DNA of 64,000 nucleotides from Brevibacillus sp. DP1.3A (lineage in GTDB: Bacteria; Bacillota; Bacilli; Brevibacillales; Brevibacillaceae), in assembly GCF_013284245.2 (NCBI RefSeq), contig NZ_CP085876.1, positions 2,277,001 through 2,341,000 on the forward strand, in the 5' to 3' direction. How positions within the stretch are numbered: position 1 is the stretch's first letter; each line of letters starts with the position of its first letter. Position numbers and translations under genes: made by a program. This document shows, in pieces, positions 25,924 to 34,338 of the stretch. A model generated the notes under the pieces. The model searched no databases and had not been told where the DNA came from. It saw only the letters and a program-made list of their open reading frames with translations.

Positions 25924-26853
25924 TTGTCTGGACAAGCATTTCAAATGATAACGGAGCATGTTGGATATTTTCCCGGTCATGTTAACATAGGCCTTGTTAT
26001 TGGTGAGCATGGAGCGATCTTGATTGATTCAGGTCTGGATACCCAGAACGCAAAAAAAATCAAGAAAGGACTGGACGCTATCGCCCAGCCCTTGTGTGCA
26101 ATCATTCAAACACACTCTCATGCCGACCATTTCGGTGGCAACGCCTACTTGCTCGGATGCTGGCCCGAAGCAAGGGTCTATGCGCCACCGCTGGAAGAGG
26201 CGATCATTCGGAATCCGATACTTGAGCCTATTTACTTGAACATGGGTGCAGCACCACTTGAGGATCTCAAAAACAAGTTTTTGTTGGCGCAACCTTCTCG
26301 GGTGGACCACCACCTTCCACTAGATGAAGGGATCGAAATTGCTGGCGTACCTTTCTATATCCTTTCTCTGCCGGGGCATAGCTGGCAACAGGTTGGCGTC
26401 GTCTGTGACGAGATTTGCTTCGCTGCCGACAGTTATTTAGGCGAAGAGGTTTTGGAAAAGCACAAGCTGCCGTTTCTTGTGGATGCGCATGAGACCCTAC
26501 TCAGTCTTCATAAGCTGCTTGCAACCAACTACAAGGGATACTTGCCTGGGCACGGAGCATATACCACCACCTCTCATGATGCCGTGAACAAAAATATTGC
26601 TTGGCATGAGCGGATTTTCTCGGTGATCTGCAACATTTTAGTAGAGGAGAGGACACCAGAAGAAGCGTTAACTCTCCTGTGTGAGCGTTTACACATTTCC
26701 ATAGAAAATGCTTCGAGCTACGTCCTGTTTCGGACGGCGTTTATGGGTTACTTGGTCGGGCTGCAGAAAACAAAGAGGGTGGCATACCGGTTTGAACATA
26801 ATCGGTGGTTGTGGAGAACCGTTCAGGATGGAGCGGAGGGAGCAGACAGGTAA
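25924..26853 (+). CDS. MBL-fold metallo-hydrolase
   Basis: This 309-residue metallo-beta-lactamase-fold enzyme has the metal motif THSHADHFGG (about residues 60-69), ILIDSGLD before it, SLPGHSWQQVG in the middle and GHGAYTT as the later histidine motif. The final 80 residues are helical, like the winged C-terminal region of some MBL hydrolases. TTG at 25924 after GAGGGACTG is the likely start. The substrate cannot be deduced. The 3' end overlaps the convergent 26823-27185 gene by 31 bases. Confidence 0.85.
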   Translation: MSGQAFQMITEHVGYFPGHVNIGLVIGEHGAILIDSGLDTQNAKKIKKGLDAIAQPLCAIIQTHSHADHFGGNAYLLGCWPEARVYAPPLEEAIIRNPILEPIYLNMGAAPLEDLKNKFLLAQPSRVDHHLPLDEGIEIAGVPFYILSLPGHSWQQVGVVCDEICFAADSYLGEEVLEKHKLPFLVDAHETLLSLHKLLATNYKGYLPGHGAYTTTSHDAVNKNIAWHERIFSVICNILVEERTPEEALTLLCERLHISIENASSYVLFRTAFMGYLVGLQKTKRVAYRFEHNRWLWRTVQDGAEGADR

Positions 26854-27185
26854 TCGGCGATTTCTGCTAGCTTATGCTCTGCAGCTTCGCGGACGGCCTT
26901 GGGAATGAAAAAAACTTCTTCGGATGTGGTGTTCATATAGAACTTTGCTTCTAAATACGGATGACCCAGTTTGACATTCAGTTCCCCTTTTCCGGTTGTT
27001 GTGCTGGTGTAGTTCGTAGGGATACGCAAAAAATACGCGCTGCTACTGGCGGAATCGTACATGACGACATCGTACGTGGGCATACTGTCCCCGCCTGATC
27101 GATGAAAGCCTTGTTGTCGCAGCATTTTGTCAACATAAGAGAGTGGCTGAACGACACCGGTAAGGGTCTTGTTTTTTAACCGCAT
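26823..27185 (-). CDS. YugN-like family protein (tentative)
   Basis: This 120-residue soluble protein contains YDVVMYDSASSSAYFLRIP, a strand-rich core, and a C-terminal helix KAVREAAEHKLAEIADYL. The pattern resembles the YugN-like family of bacilli, which has no known role. The start is ATG 27185, six bases after GAGGAGG. The start region is divergent from the PHP gene (107 bases apart) and its 3' end runs into the MBL gene. Confidence 0.5.
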   Translation of the reverse strand: MRLKNKTLTGVVQPLSYVDKMLRQQGFHRSGGDSMPTYDVVMYDSASSSAYFLRIPTNYTSTTTGKGELNVKLGHPYLEAKFYMNTTSEEVFFIPKAVREAAEHKLAEIADYLSAPSAPS

Positions 27186-27291
27186 GGACATCCTCCTCGG
27201 TTCAACCATTGAGAAATCAAGCTTACTCCAATACTATGTACGGCAATACCGATTCAGACTTGTAGAAAAAGAAAAGAAGGAGTGGACGAGG

Positions 27292-28137
27292 ATGCAACTT
27301 ATGGCAGATTTGCATACACATACAAAAGCGTCAGACGGTACCTGCGAGCCTGCGGAAAACGTACGTTTGGCGAAGGAGGCGGGACTTGCTGCACTGGCAA
27401 TCACGGATCACGACACGGTAGCAGGGATTCCAGAAGCAATGGAGGCTGCCCGCGCACTCGACGTGGAAATCATTCCGGGAGTCGAAGTGAGCTCCGTAGG
27501 GAAGGGGCAGGATATTCACGTTCTTGGCTATTTTGTCCCGTATGAAGACCCAGCTTTTGAAGAGCGTCTCTTCCGTTTGCGAGAGACAAGGCATGAGCGT
27601 AACCAACTATTAATAGCACGGCTACAGGAGCTCGGTATCGACATTTCATTGGAAAAGGTATACCGCCGCAAGCAGGGCACGGACAAAAACATCGGGCGAC
27701 CACATATTGCTGAAGAACTGATAGAGCTGGGGGTCGTTTCTACGATTGAGGAAGCCTTCGATAAGTACTTGGGCAAAGGGGGAGCGGCTTATGTCAATCC
27801 TCCACGCATTACCCCGCAGGAAGCAATCACGCTGATCAAAGAGGCTGGCGGAGTGGCGGTGCTGGCTCATCCGGGTCTGTATGACGATGATGAGCTGGTC
27901 CAGGAGTTGATTATATTCGGATTGGACGGGATTGAAGTCAATCACCCGGATAACGATGAGGTCCAAAAAATGCGCTACAGCAAGTGGGCAGCACAACACG
28001 GGCTTGTTGTAACGGGCGGTTCTGATTTCCATGGCTGGCGTGGAGAGGAGCCGTTTCATGCGATGCTTGGCTCTCATACCGCAGCGATGGATGCTGTTGA
28101 ACAGCTACGTGCGATTGCGGCGAAGCGGAAGGTATAA
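27292..28137 (+). CDS. PHP-domain phosphoesterase (RNase AM/TrpH-like)
   Basis: This 281-residue PHP protein has DLHTHTKASDG (metal ligands), ITDHDTVAGIPEAM, PGVEVSSV, LAHPGLYDDD and GGSDFHGWRG, in the order of the YciV/RnaAM subgroup. Members hydrolyse 3',5'-nucleotide bisphosphates or 5'-ends of RNA. The start is ATG 27292 with AAGGAG nine bases upstream; the frame is open further upstream through the promoter area, which I consider non-coding. A terminator follows. Confidence 0.88.
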   Translation: MQLMADLHTHTKASDGTCEPAENVRLAKEAGLAALAITDHDTVAGIPEAMEAARALDVEIIPGVEVSSVGKGQDIHVLGYFVPYEDPAFEERLFRLRETRHERNQLLIARLQELGIDISLEKVYRRKQGTDKNIGRPHIAEELIELGVVSTIEEAFDKYLGKGGAAYVNPPRITPQEAITLIKEAGGVAVLAHPGLYDDDELVQELIIFGLDGIEVNHPDNDEVQKMRYSKWAAQHGLVVTGGSDFHGWRGEEPFHAMLGSHTAAMDAVEQLRAIAAKRKV

Positions 28138-28163
28138 TTCATTCATCCATACGTAACGGAAAC

Positions 28164-28197
28164 GACCCTCTTCGCTTTTATGGGAAGAGGGTTTTTG
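28164..28197 (+). terminator. Terminator after the PHP gene
   Basis: ACCCTCTTC and GGAAGAGGGT pair around GCTTTTATG, followed by TTTTTGG. Confidence 0.8.
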
Positions 28198-28203
28198 GTG
28201 AGC

Positions 28204-28626
28204 TTAAAACAATGCGAGCAGAAAGGATATTCCTAACCACAAGCATAGAGGGCTGAACAATGCTGTATCTTGACGGGCAAACTTCGTATTTTTTACTTTT
28301 TTAAAAAAGCCAATGTAGTTGAAGTCTCCTACAGCGCGCAGGACAAATACAGCTGCACAGATCATGCATCCCCATTGAATCAAAGAAGGGGCTATTACGG
28401 GCGAGAGATAACCGCTCTGGGCGAGCAAAATGTAACCGGCAAAAGCCAATAAGCAGGCAACGACGATCGTTCCGCCTTTCCCAGGGGAAAAAGTTCGGCG
28501 TGAATGATCGGCTGTTGTGGGGATGACGGAATCGGTCCCCCATTTTCCTCCGAAGGCCCAATAAAAATGCAGCAAGGACACGATAACTAAGAAGATAGCA
28601 GATGAGATAGGGAAAACATGCGTCAT
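28204..28626 (-). CDS. DUF3995 small membrane protein
   Basis: This 140-residue protein has four hydrophobic helices, beginning SSAIFLVIVSLLHFYWAFGG (conserved HFYWAFGG) and with VLRAVGDFNYIGFFKK later, the pattern of DUF3995. Function unknown. ATG 28626 follows TAGGAGG. It is preceded by an operator matching the one in front of the neighbouring TetR gene, so it is probably the target of that regulator. Confidence 0.75.
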   Translation of the reverse strand: MTHVFPISSAIFLVIVSLLHFYWAFGGKWGTDSVIPTTADHSRRTFSPGKGGTIVVACLLAFAGYILLAQSGYLSPVIAPSLIQWGCMICAAVFVLRAVGDFNYIGFFKKVKNTKFARQDTALFSPLCLWLGISFLLALF

Positions 28627-28665
28627 GGGAATACCTCCTATTGATTCATAAGGTTTTTGCGGAAG

Positions 28666-28679
28666 ATACGTATCCGTAT
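28666..28679. promoter_or_regulatory. Predicted TetR operator, site 1
   Basis: ATACG-TATC-CGTAT is an inverted repeat with a 4-base spacer, in the 40 bases before the DUF3995 gene. The same half-sites and spacing occur at 29265-29278. Confidence 0.7.
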
Positions 28680-28733
28680 GTTTTGGGTGAAAAAATTCCT
28701 GCGCAAGACAATCTGTCAGGCAGGAAGGGGTAA

Positions 28734-29249
28734 TCAAATCCAAGTCATAAAATGATGCAAGGGTGCGGACATATCAAAAGGCGCTTCCAGCTCTCTGCGC
28801 ACGAGCCAACCAATATAGAGGAGGTACGCGAGCTGAGCACGTGTCTTTGCATCAGTGGGAGCCAGCCCTTTTTTCTCATACAAAGAGGCAACGAAGCCGA
28901 TCCTGCGCTTCTCGATTTCCACGAGACGTTTGGAAAGGGCAGGATGTTGCTTCGCCCAGTTGTAGATAGCGGCTTCGATTTTTCGCTCGCTGCTAAAAAC
29001 GCTCAACAACAGCTGTTCCAACGACATGTTGTCCGAGTGTGGCGCTCGAATGATCCGCTCGGTCGCATGCTCCTCCCAATAATCGACCATGGAGTCCAGT
29101 AACGCTTGACGATCTGAAAAGTGATGATAAAAGCTCCCTTTGCTGATCTTCAGTTTTCTGGCGAGAGGTTCCACACGGACAGTGTCAATACCTGCTTCAG
29201 CCAACATATCGAGCCCTGCCCGAATCCAATCTTCACGTACGTATTGCAT
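28734..29249 (-). CDS. TetR-family transcriptional regulator
   Basis: This 171-residue repressor has an N-terminal TetR HTH: ARKLKISKGSFYHHFSDRQALL (shown in part), a helix-turn-helix with the typical SFYHHF core, followed by an all-helical ligand domain (KRLVEIEKRRIGFVASL). It lies just upstream of the DUF3995 gene on the same strand. Both gene starts carry the ATACG-N4-CGTAT repeat, a sign of autorepression and of control of the membrane protein. The inducer is unknown. Confidence 0.88.
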   Translation of the reverse strand: MQYVREDWIRAGLDMLAEAGIDTVRVEPLARKLKISKGSFYHHFSDRQALLDSMVDYWEEHATERIIRAPHSDNMSLEQLLLSVFSSERKIEAAIYNWAKQHPALSKRLVEIEKRRIGFVASLYEKKGLAPTDAKTRAQLAYLLYIGWLVRRELEAPFDMSAPLHHFMTWI

Positions 29250-29264
29250 GGTTCACCTCAAAAG

Positions 29265-29278
29265 ATACGGTATCGTAT
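29265..29278. promoter_or_regulatory. Predicted TetR operator, site 2 (autoregulatory)
   Basis: ATACG-GTAT-CGTAT lies 16 bases before the TetR start codon. Flanking bases (AAG before, GTTT after) are also shared with site 1. Confidence 0.7.
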
Positions 29279-29436
29279 GTTTCTAGTTCCATGTTATTCC
29301 ACGGTGTGTGATGTGTCAAGAAGCATTGATTTTTGTATTGAGAAAGTAGCAGAGGGCTACGGTGATGACTCTTTTGAACGAGTGATTAGGCAATCCGGAA
29401 ACCGCAGGTGATTTCATACCTTTATCGGGTACCAAT

Positions 29437-29488
29437 GAAAAACAACCTCTCTTCGCATGATGATCATAGCGAAAACGAGGTTGTTTTC
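29437..29488 (-). terminator. Terminator of the GNAT gene
   Basis: AAAACAACCTC and GAGGTTGTTTT are complementary across a 27-base loop; on the minus strand the stem ends in a T-run. It lies about 30 bases past the GNAT stop codon. Confidence 0.65.
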
Positions 29489-29520
29489 CGACTAGGGGAT
29501 TGAGTTGCACGCAGCTTCAG

Positions 29521-29976
29521 TTATTCGCGAAAGGATTTTACCATCGCAATATGCTCGATACCCGCATCGTCGAATAAGTCGCCAAAAGGTTCATAGCCGA
29601 GCTTTTCATAAAACCGTTGGGCGTGCGTCTGTGCGTTCAGCTTCAAGCTGTCATACTCGTGCTGTTTGGCTAGCTCTTCCATAGCGAGCATGATTTGGCG
29701 GCCTAGCCCGGTACCGCGTTCTGTTTTAGCAACCGCCACCCGTTCAATTTTTCCCACGCCAGGTGCGTAGGTACGGATACGGCTCGCGCCCACTGGCTTT
29801 CCATCGCGGTAGGCCACAAAATGAATCGTCCCACCATCCAGTGTGTCATGCTCATCTATTTCCAACTCTTCCGGTACTTCCTGTTCCTCGATGAAAACGA
29901 CTCGGCGTACAGACAGGGCATCCGCCAATTCTTGTTCAGTGGTGACTTTTTGGATCTGGTAGGTTTGCAGGTTCAT
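29521..29976 (-). CDS. GNAT family N-acetyltransferase
   Basis: This 151-residue protein has the acetyl-CoA-binding signature KIERVAVAKTERGTGLGRQIM (R/QxxGxG/A as RGTGLG) and a C-terminal FYEKLGYEPFGDLFDDAG strand. It resembles the ElaA/YjcF-type GNAT subgroup (VRRVVFIEEQEVPEELEIDE). It transfers acetyl from CoA to an unknown amine. It is downstream of the YjcG-like gene in the same direction (78-base gap), so the two may be co-transcribed, as yjcF and yjcG are close neighbours in B. subtilis. Confidence 0.87.
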   Translation of the reverse strand: MNLQTYQIQKVTTEQELADALSVRRVVFIEEQEVPEELEIDEHDTLDGGTIHFVAYRDGKPVGASRIRTYAPGVGKIERVAVAKTERGTGLGRQIMLAMEELAKQHEYDSLKLNAQTHAQRFYEKLGYEPFGDLFDDAGIEHIAMVKSFRE

Positions 29977-30054
29977 CGGTATTCGTCCTTTGTTAGAAAA
30001 TATCCCTCCCTACGATGGATACGCAAGGAGGGTTGGTGATTGAGGAAAGGGTGT

Positions 30055-30564
30055 TTATTTTTTGAGAAGGAAAGTCTGGTAAACGCTCCAGATGCCATCC
30101 TCGAGCTGATAAATCAAGTGGAAGCGATCGATCTCGCTGTTCAGGTCAATTTTTGCCATGCTCAGTTGGCCGGTTACATCTCGCAGCTCATCGTCGGACA
30201 GGTCGCGCCCGATGGTCAGATGCGGTACGTATGCGTAGGTTTCTTTTTCATTCACACACTGATTAGCAATCTTTTGATGCAGCTCGTTAAATGGTTCTTT
30301 GTTTTGCACAGCCAAATAGATCACGTTGGTGGTAGGGTGGAAAGAAGATACTCGATGGAAATGAGCCGAAAAGCTGTCGGTAGAGGAGGCAACCTGCTCC
30401 AGATGGCTCACCAGCTCAGACAACTTGGCTTCGTCCAGCTCAAAGGCTTCCTTCAAACGGATATACGGAGGAACCAAAGCATAGCCCGGGTCATAACGTT
30501 TCCGGTAAGAGTTGGCTACTTCTTGCACCTTGCTAGATGGGAATATTACGATACTGTACATCAT
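30055..30564 (-). CDS. YjcG-like 2H phosphoesterase-fold protein with altered first motif
   Basis: This 169-residue protein resembles B. subtilis YjcG: SIVIFPSSKVQEVANSYRKR at the start and IDRFHLIYQLEDG near the end. The second catalytic motif is intact (VPHLTIG). The first, expected as PPHLTL, reads PPYIRL: the histidine and threonine are both substituted, so cyclic phosphodiesterase activity is doubtful. The start is the first of two ATGs, ten bases after AGGAGG. Confidence 0.8.
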   Translation of the reverse strand: MMYSIVIFPSSKVQEVANSYRKRYDPGYALVPPYIRLKEAFELDEAKLSELVSHLEQVASSTDSFSAHFHRVSSFHPTTNVIYLAVQNKEPFNELHQKIANQCVNEKETYAYVPHLTIGRDLSDDELRDVTGQLSMAKIDLNSEIDRFHLIYQLEDGIWSVYQTFLLKK

Positions 30565-30709
30565 CAGAACCACTCCTCCTTACTATCTATCGTGCTCTAC
30601 AAGAACTTATTTTAACAGAAAATTCTTCATTTGTGTAATGTTAAGCGTGGGTCCGTATATTCCTTGCGCCAAAGGAAAGACTGTGTAGTGCAAGGAGGTG
30701 CCGCACTGC

Positions 30710-30868
30710 ATGTATACGGCTATGATGATCACATTCATTTTTCTCGTTCTGCTTCTACTGTCTGTGCTGACCTTCACCATCTTGACTGCGATACGAAAAG
30801 GAGAATTCGAAGAGGCACTCGTATCGACTATCAAGGATGAAGGTCCACAAGAAGAACAGCCACGGTAA
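30710..30868 (+). CDS. Small single-helix membrane protein, 52 residues
   Basis: A clear AAGGAGGTG site lies before ATG 30710. The protein has one N-terminal hydrophobic helix (TFIFLVLLLLSVLTFTILTA) followed by a charged cytoplasmic-type tail ending in EEQPR. It resembles the many uncharacterised short membrane proteins of bacilli. It ends two bases before the convergent esterase gene. Confidence 0.65.
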   Translation: MYTAMMITFIFLVLLLLSVLTFTILTAIRKGEFEEALVSTIKDEGPQEEQPR

Positions 30869-30870
30869 GT

Positions 30871-31575
30871 TTACCCGTAAAGCGTCTTGAGCATACGCGG
30901 TAGATTGCGCTGCCAGTAGCCCCACGTATGGTCACCCTCAAACGTTTCATAAACGAGGGTGACTTTTTTCGTGCCCAAAATCTCGCGCAGTTCTTCATTC
31001 GCCGCTAGAAGATTCAAAGTGCCACGCCCCGTGCTTACTGCCGTTTCCTTTGTCCCAATTTCCAAATAAATGGTCTGCGGTACGGAAAAGTCAGCGTCAG
31101 CTACCAGACGATTTAGCTTTGCGTCCATGGCAATCGACTGGCAGGCAACTTGTCCAAACGTATGTGGATAGTTAAGAGCAGTGAACAGAGAGACAACCCC
31201 GCCCAAAGATTCGCCAAGAAGTGTTCGTGCGTTCCCTAAAGGATGTGTGGAGTAATGCGTATCGACATAGCTCACGACTTCTTCGGCGAGGAAGCGTCGG
31301 TAGGCCATGTGCTCTTTGCCATCCGGATGATAACGGTCATGCCGTTTGCTTTTCTCGACAGGGAGAAAGACAGCGATGATATCAGGCAGTTCTTTGTCCT
31401 GGTTCAATTGATCCAACAAAGTAGCCATCCTGCCCATTGCCAAGTAATCTTCTCCATCCTGTACGTAGAGGACGGGATACGAGTAGAGTGGCGAGTAGCG
31501 TTGGGGTGTGTAGACAACCAGCTTTTCCGGCGTCCCCAAATGCCGGCTTTTCAAGACGATTTCCTCAAGGGCCAC
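30871..31575 (-). CDS. Esterase-family alpha/beta hydrolase (esterase D/Fes-like)
   Basis: This 234-residue hydrolase resembles the PF00756 esterase family: YPVLYVQDGEDYLAMGRM near the N-terminus, nucleophile elbow LLGESLGGVVS (Ser about residue 122), and catalytic His in EGDHTWGYWQRNLPRML. No signal peptide is present, so it is cytoplasmic. Related enzymes cleave ferric-siderophore esters or acyl esters; the substrate is not determined here. GTG start after AAGGAGG. Confidence 0.82.
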   Translation of the reverse strand: MALEEIVLKSRHLGTPEKLVVYTPQRYSPLYSYPVLYVQDGEDYLAMGRMATLLDQLNQDKELPDIIAVFLPVEKSKRHDRYHPDGKEHMAYRRFLAEEVVSYVDTHYSTHPLGNARTLLGESLGGVVSLFTALNYPHTFGQVACQSIAMDAKLNRLVADADFSVPQTIYLEIGTKETAVSTGRGTLNLLAANEELREILGTKKVTLVYETFEGDHTWGYWQRNLPRMLKTLYG

Positions 31576-31631
31576 TGCGGTGTCCTCCTTATTGGGATAT
31601 TCTGTTCATTATTATACAGGAGGGAGCGTGC

Positions 31632-32345
31632 ATGCCCAAGAGTTTGGGTGCAGGGTCAGGCAGTGGGCGAAAGATTGTCGCAATTTGGTCAGCGTGTGAT
31701 ACTATGGTAGGAAACGACTTCACTCGATTTGTGGAAGGGGTTGTCTCTTATATGAAGAAGCAAGTACACAGCATCGAAGTCAGAAACGCTGCTCTCGCAC
31801 GTTTGGCAGAACGCGGAGTGACGTTGGATGATATCGCAGAGATCGTCTATCTCATGCAGTCGCCCTACCATCCAGATCTCACGATGGCACAGTGCATTGA
31901 GAGCGTGAAAGCGGTCTTGGAAAAAAGGGAAATGCAGCACGCCATCCTGGTTGGCGTTGAGTTGGATACGTTAGCAGAGAAGGGCCTCTTGTCCGAGCCG
32001 CTCCAATCCATCATCGCGTCAGATGAAGGACTATTCGGATGCGACGAAACATTGGCACTAGGCTCCGTGTTTGGATATGGAAGTATCGCTGTGACCACTT
32101 TTGGACATTTGGATAAGCACAAGGTCGGAGTGATTAAAAGGCTGGATACCAAGTCGGCAGAGGGACGCGTTCACACATTTTTGGACGACCTCGTGGCGAG
32201 TGTGGCAGCCAATGCATCTAGCCGCATGGCCCATCGGATGAGAGATGAGCAGGAGGCAGAATTGGCACGAAGTGAGGCGTTGAAGCAACAGGAAGCCGAG
32301 CTGCGTGTCGAGGAGAAAGGGAAAGGGACGGAGCAGGCGGGGTAG
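31632..32345 (+). CDS. Phosphatidylglycerophosphatase A-like protein (YutG family)
   Basis: The conserved part resembles YutG/PgpA-like phosphatases: RGVTLDDIAEIVYLMQSPY, then AILVGVELDTLAEKG and DEGLFGCDETLALGSVFGYG, and TTFGHLDKHKVGVIKRLD. Family members are linked to phosphatidylglycerol synthesis. ATG 31632 has a very good AGGAGGG site. However the family homology begins only around ATG 31752, and a TTGTCG-17-GATACT promoter-like pair precedes that codon, so the shorter form is possible. The tail (from about 210) is a charged coiled helix rich in Glu, Gln and Arg. Confidence 0.72.
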   Translation: MPKSLGAGSGSGRKIVAIWSACDTMVGNDFTRFVEGVVSYMKKQVHSIEVRNAALARLAERGVTLDDIAEIVYLMQSPYHPDLTMAQCIESVKAVLEKREMQHAILVGVELDTLAEKGLLSEPLQSIIASDEGLFGCDETLALGSVFGYGSIAVTTFGHLDKHKVGVIKRLDTKSAEGRVHTFLDDLVASVAANASSRMAHRMRDEQEAELARSEALKQQEAELRVEEKGKGTEQAG

Positions 32346-32646
32346 GTTAGGTTTGGGATGAGGGAGTTTGTTTCGATCGTTACCTAATTATCTTGTTTGT
32401 TTTAAACTCTATTGAATAGTTTTCAGCTTAGCAGGAGCCAATTCTTCACCGGTGTAGCTCATATGCTTGATGCGTCATGTATGATGTGATGCCATCATGT
32501 AGGTAATCCCCATGTTTTGTAGGGGATGTGGGCAGCAGCGGTGGGGAATGGCTTTTTACAAGGAAAAAACAAGCCTGATTTCACTGGGTTTTTTAGTGTT
32601 CTTTTGGTACGAGTGAAAATTTTTACAAGAAATTATTCATTTCCTC

Positions 32647-32675
32647 TTGAAATTCATTTTACGATACTGTATAGT
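32647..32675 (+). promoter_or_regulatory. Promoter of the tRNA pair
   Basis: TTGAAA (32647-32652) and TATAGT (32670-32675) are separated by exactly 17 bases, 31 bases before tRNA-Ile2. The rest of the 32346-32646 stretch holds nothing recognisable. Confidence 0.8.
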
Positions 32676-32705
32676 AATAAATGTGATCGACGTCCGATAC
32701 GATTC

Positions 32706-32782
32706 GGGCCCTTAGCTCAGTTGGTCAGAGCGGTCGGCTCATAACCGATTGGTCGTAGGTTCGAGTCCTACAGGGCCCACCA
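32706..32782 (+). tRNA. tRNA-Ile2 (anticodon CAT, lysidine type)
   Basis: This is a complete 77-base cloverleaf: acceptor GGGCCCT/AGGGCCC, D-arm GCTC/GAGC, anticodon loop CTCATAA, T-arm GTAGG/CCTAC, discriminator A and encoded CCA. CAT could indicate methionine, but the acceptor stem and the GGCTCATAACC loop region match the minor isoleucine tRNA whose C34 is modified to lysidine to read AUA, similar to ileX-type tRNAs, rather than elongator or initiator Met tRNA. Confidence 0.85.
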
Positions 32783-32807
32783 TTAAACGATCACACACAT
32801 ATCCCAT

Positions 32808-32883
32808 GATCCGGTAGCTCAGTTGGGAGAGCACCATCTTGACAGGGTGGGGGTCGCTGGTTCGAACCCAGTCCGGATCACCA
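32808..32883 (+). tRNA. tRNA-Val (anticodon GAC)
   Basis: This is a complete 76-base cloverleaf: acceptor GATCCGG/CCGGATC, anticodon stem CCATC/GGTGG with loop TTGACAG, T-arm GCTGG/CCAGT (G-T pair), encoded CCA. Its 3' end is duplicated in degenerate form at 35037-35094, marking it as the insertion site of an accessory element. Confidence 0.93.
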
Positions 32884-32897
32884 TAGTATGAACGTTA

Positions 32898-32928
32898 GAA
32901 CCCTTGAGGAATCAAGGGTTTTTCTTAT
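32898..32928 (+). terminator. tRNA operon terminator
   Basis: AACCCTTGA and TCAAGGGTT pair around GGAA, followed by TTTCTT. Near-copies occur at 35107-35133 and 38864-38890. Confidence 0.85.
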
Positions 32929-33183
32929 TTTACAATAGTTTCTAAAATGATGAGATGGCTTGATAAAACGGTTTTGGGGACAAATTGGGGCGGGGCATTC
33001 TAGGTTTCTTCTTTTATATTTCCCTGTTCTTTTCTTTGCGGGAAAACTTATCGCTTTCCTGCTGTTCGTTTCTTGACCTTTTTCGTAACGTGAACGTGTA
33101 TATCGGCAGAAGTGGATGACCTTATATCAGCAGTGGCAATAAGTAAAATCGATCGTATGACCTAAATTGTGAGTACAGAGTCA

Positions 33184-33212
33184 AAGCCCCTTGGCTATTC
33201 ACCAGGGGGCTT
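33184..33212. other. Stem-loop in the gene-free stretch 32929-33341
   Basis: AAGCCCC and GGGGCTT are complementary around about 15 bases with further CC/GG pairing inside. Orientation and role are unclear. Nothing else in this gap is recognisable. Confidence 0.4.
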
Positions 33213-33341
33213 GTCCACACTTCAGTGTTTACACAAAACTTTTGACAGAGCCGAAATGCACTTCCGACTACCACTTAAGAATCCCACTGATTCCCAAGGT
33301 TTCGCTTGCCCCTAGGGGTGGGAGTCTCAAATACTCAACTG

Positions 33342-33635
33342 TTACTTTAGTACAATTTCCTTTTTCCATACCAATTTTTGATTTGCTTCGTTTTTAAAAG
33401 TGAGCGTTAGGACACCCTTCTGACCCTTCATCTTTTGAGCATCATAATTAAAACTGTGTATCTGCAAGGAGCCACCGATCGTAAAATTAGGTTCTGTACT
33501 CTCAGAAAAATCGTTTTCCGCCGCTTGTTCAACTGTATTCACAATTGTTTTCTCATTTGATTTCCATTCCATCTTCTCAAGTGTGTAACCTTTTTGGAAT
33601 TTGTCTACGTAAAAAGTAAACGCATCTTTATTCAT
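33342..33635 (-). CDS. Hypothetical protein, 97 residues, paired with 33632-34168
   Basis: This protein is unrecognised. Strand-rich, lysine/glutamate-rich sequence ends in an immunoglobulin-like strand pattern (GVLTLTFKNEANQKLVWKKE). It has no signal peptide of its own. Its ATG overlaps the stop of the upstream exported protein by four bases (ATGA), so the two are translationally coupled. AT-rich compared with the chromosome on the left. Confidence 0.6.
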   Translation of the reverse strand: MNKDAFTFYVDKFQKGYTLEKMEWKSNEKTIVNTVEQAAENDFSESTEPNFTIGGSLQIHSFNYDAQKMKGQKGVLTLTFKNEANQKLVWKKEIVLK

Positions 33636-34168
33636 TGGATTGTAGCATCTTGATCGACTTTCACGCCGATCATCTTGTCGTTAATGGCATACACAGAGTA
33701 CTGCTCTTTCGTATTTTCTTGTGTATTTTTTGGTGCAATCCAAGCCTCACCTGTTCCAACCATTACCCCGGTATATTCCACAAAAAGCTCATTCACTTTT
33801 TGGTTTAAAAAAGCATCCTTGACGTTTTTGGTTAAAATTTGATCATATTTTTGGATAAATTCTTGCTTGGTTTTAATTATTATATCTATGTCTTCACCGT
33901 TCTTTTCGCTACTTACAGTCAACGGGAATTCGAAACGATTCGCCACACTATTTTTGTCTCCAGCTTTTATCTCTTTTTGCAGACTAGTAAAATATGACTC
34001 AAATGCCTTCGCATCATCAATGCCAGCGACAAAGTATGGATTCTTTTGTTCTACAGTTGGACTTGGATTTTTTACCGCAGCCGCTACAGACATTTCCTTT
34101 TGCAACCCCGGTAAAAAACCTACTGATAATACTGTTGCAACGATTATTGCATTTGTGACTTTTTTCAT
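33632..34168 (-). CDS. Secreted hypothetical protein, 178 residues
   Basis: A signal peptide is visible (KKVTNAIIVATVLSVGFLPG, cleavage probably after the SVAAA segment). The mature part alternates helices and strands with many lysines (FESYFTSLQKEIKAGDKNS; FPLTVSSEKNGEDIDIIIK), giving the look of a small exported NTF2-like or cystatin-like domain, but this is not certain. AGGAGGAG precedes the ATG. It forms an overlapping pair with the next gene, inside the tRNA-Val island. Confidence 0.65.
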   Translation of the reverse strand: MKKVTNAIIVATVLSVGFLPGLQKEMSVAAAVKNPSPTVEQKNPYFVAGIDDAKAFESYFTSLQKEIKAGDKNSVANRFEFPLTVSSEKNGEDIDIIIKTKQEFIQKYDQILTKNVKDAFLNQKVNELFVEYTGVMVGTGEAWIAPKNTQENTKEQYSVYAINDKMIGVKVDQDATIQ

Positions 34169-34338
34169 TTCAAACTCCTCCTAGATTTAGCATTAAAATA
34201 GATGTAAAAGTGTTGAACAGTGAGTCATCTTGCAAGAAATATCCTCGTTTAGAAATTAGTAACGTTGTTAATGCTAATCAAAAAATTAACCATTTTTTGG
34301 GCAAACGCTCATCTTCTTACCTTTCCTGGGAGGGAGGT

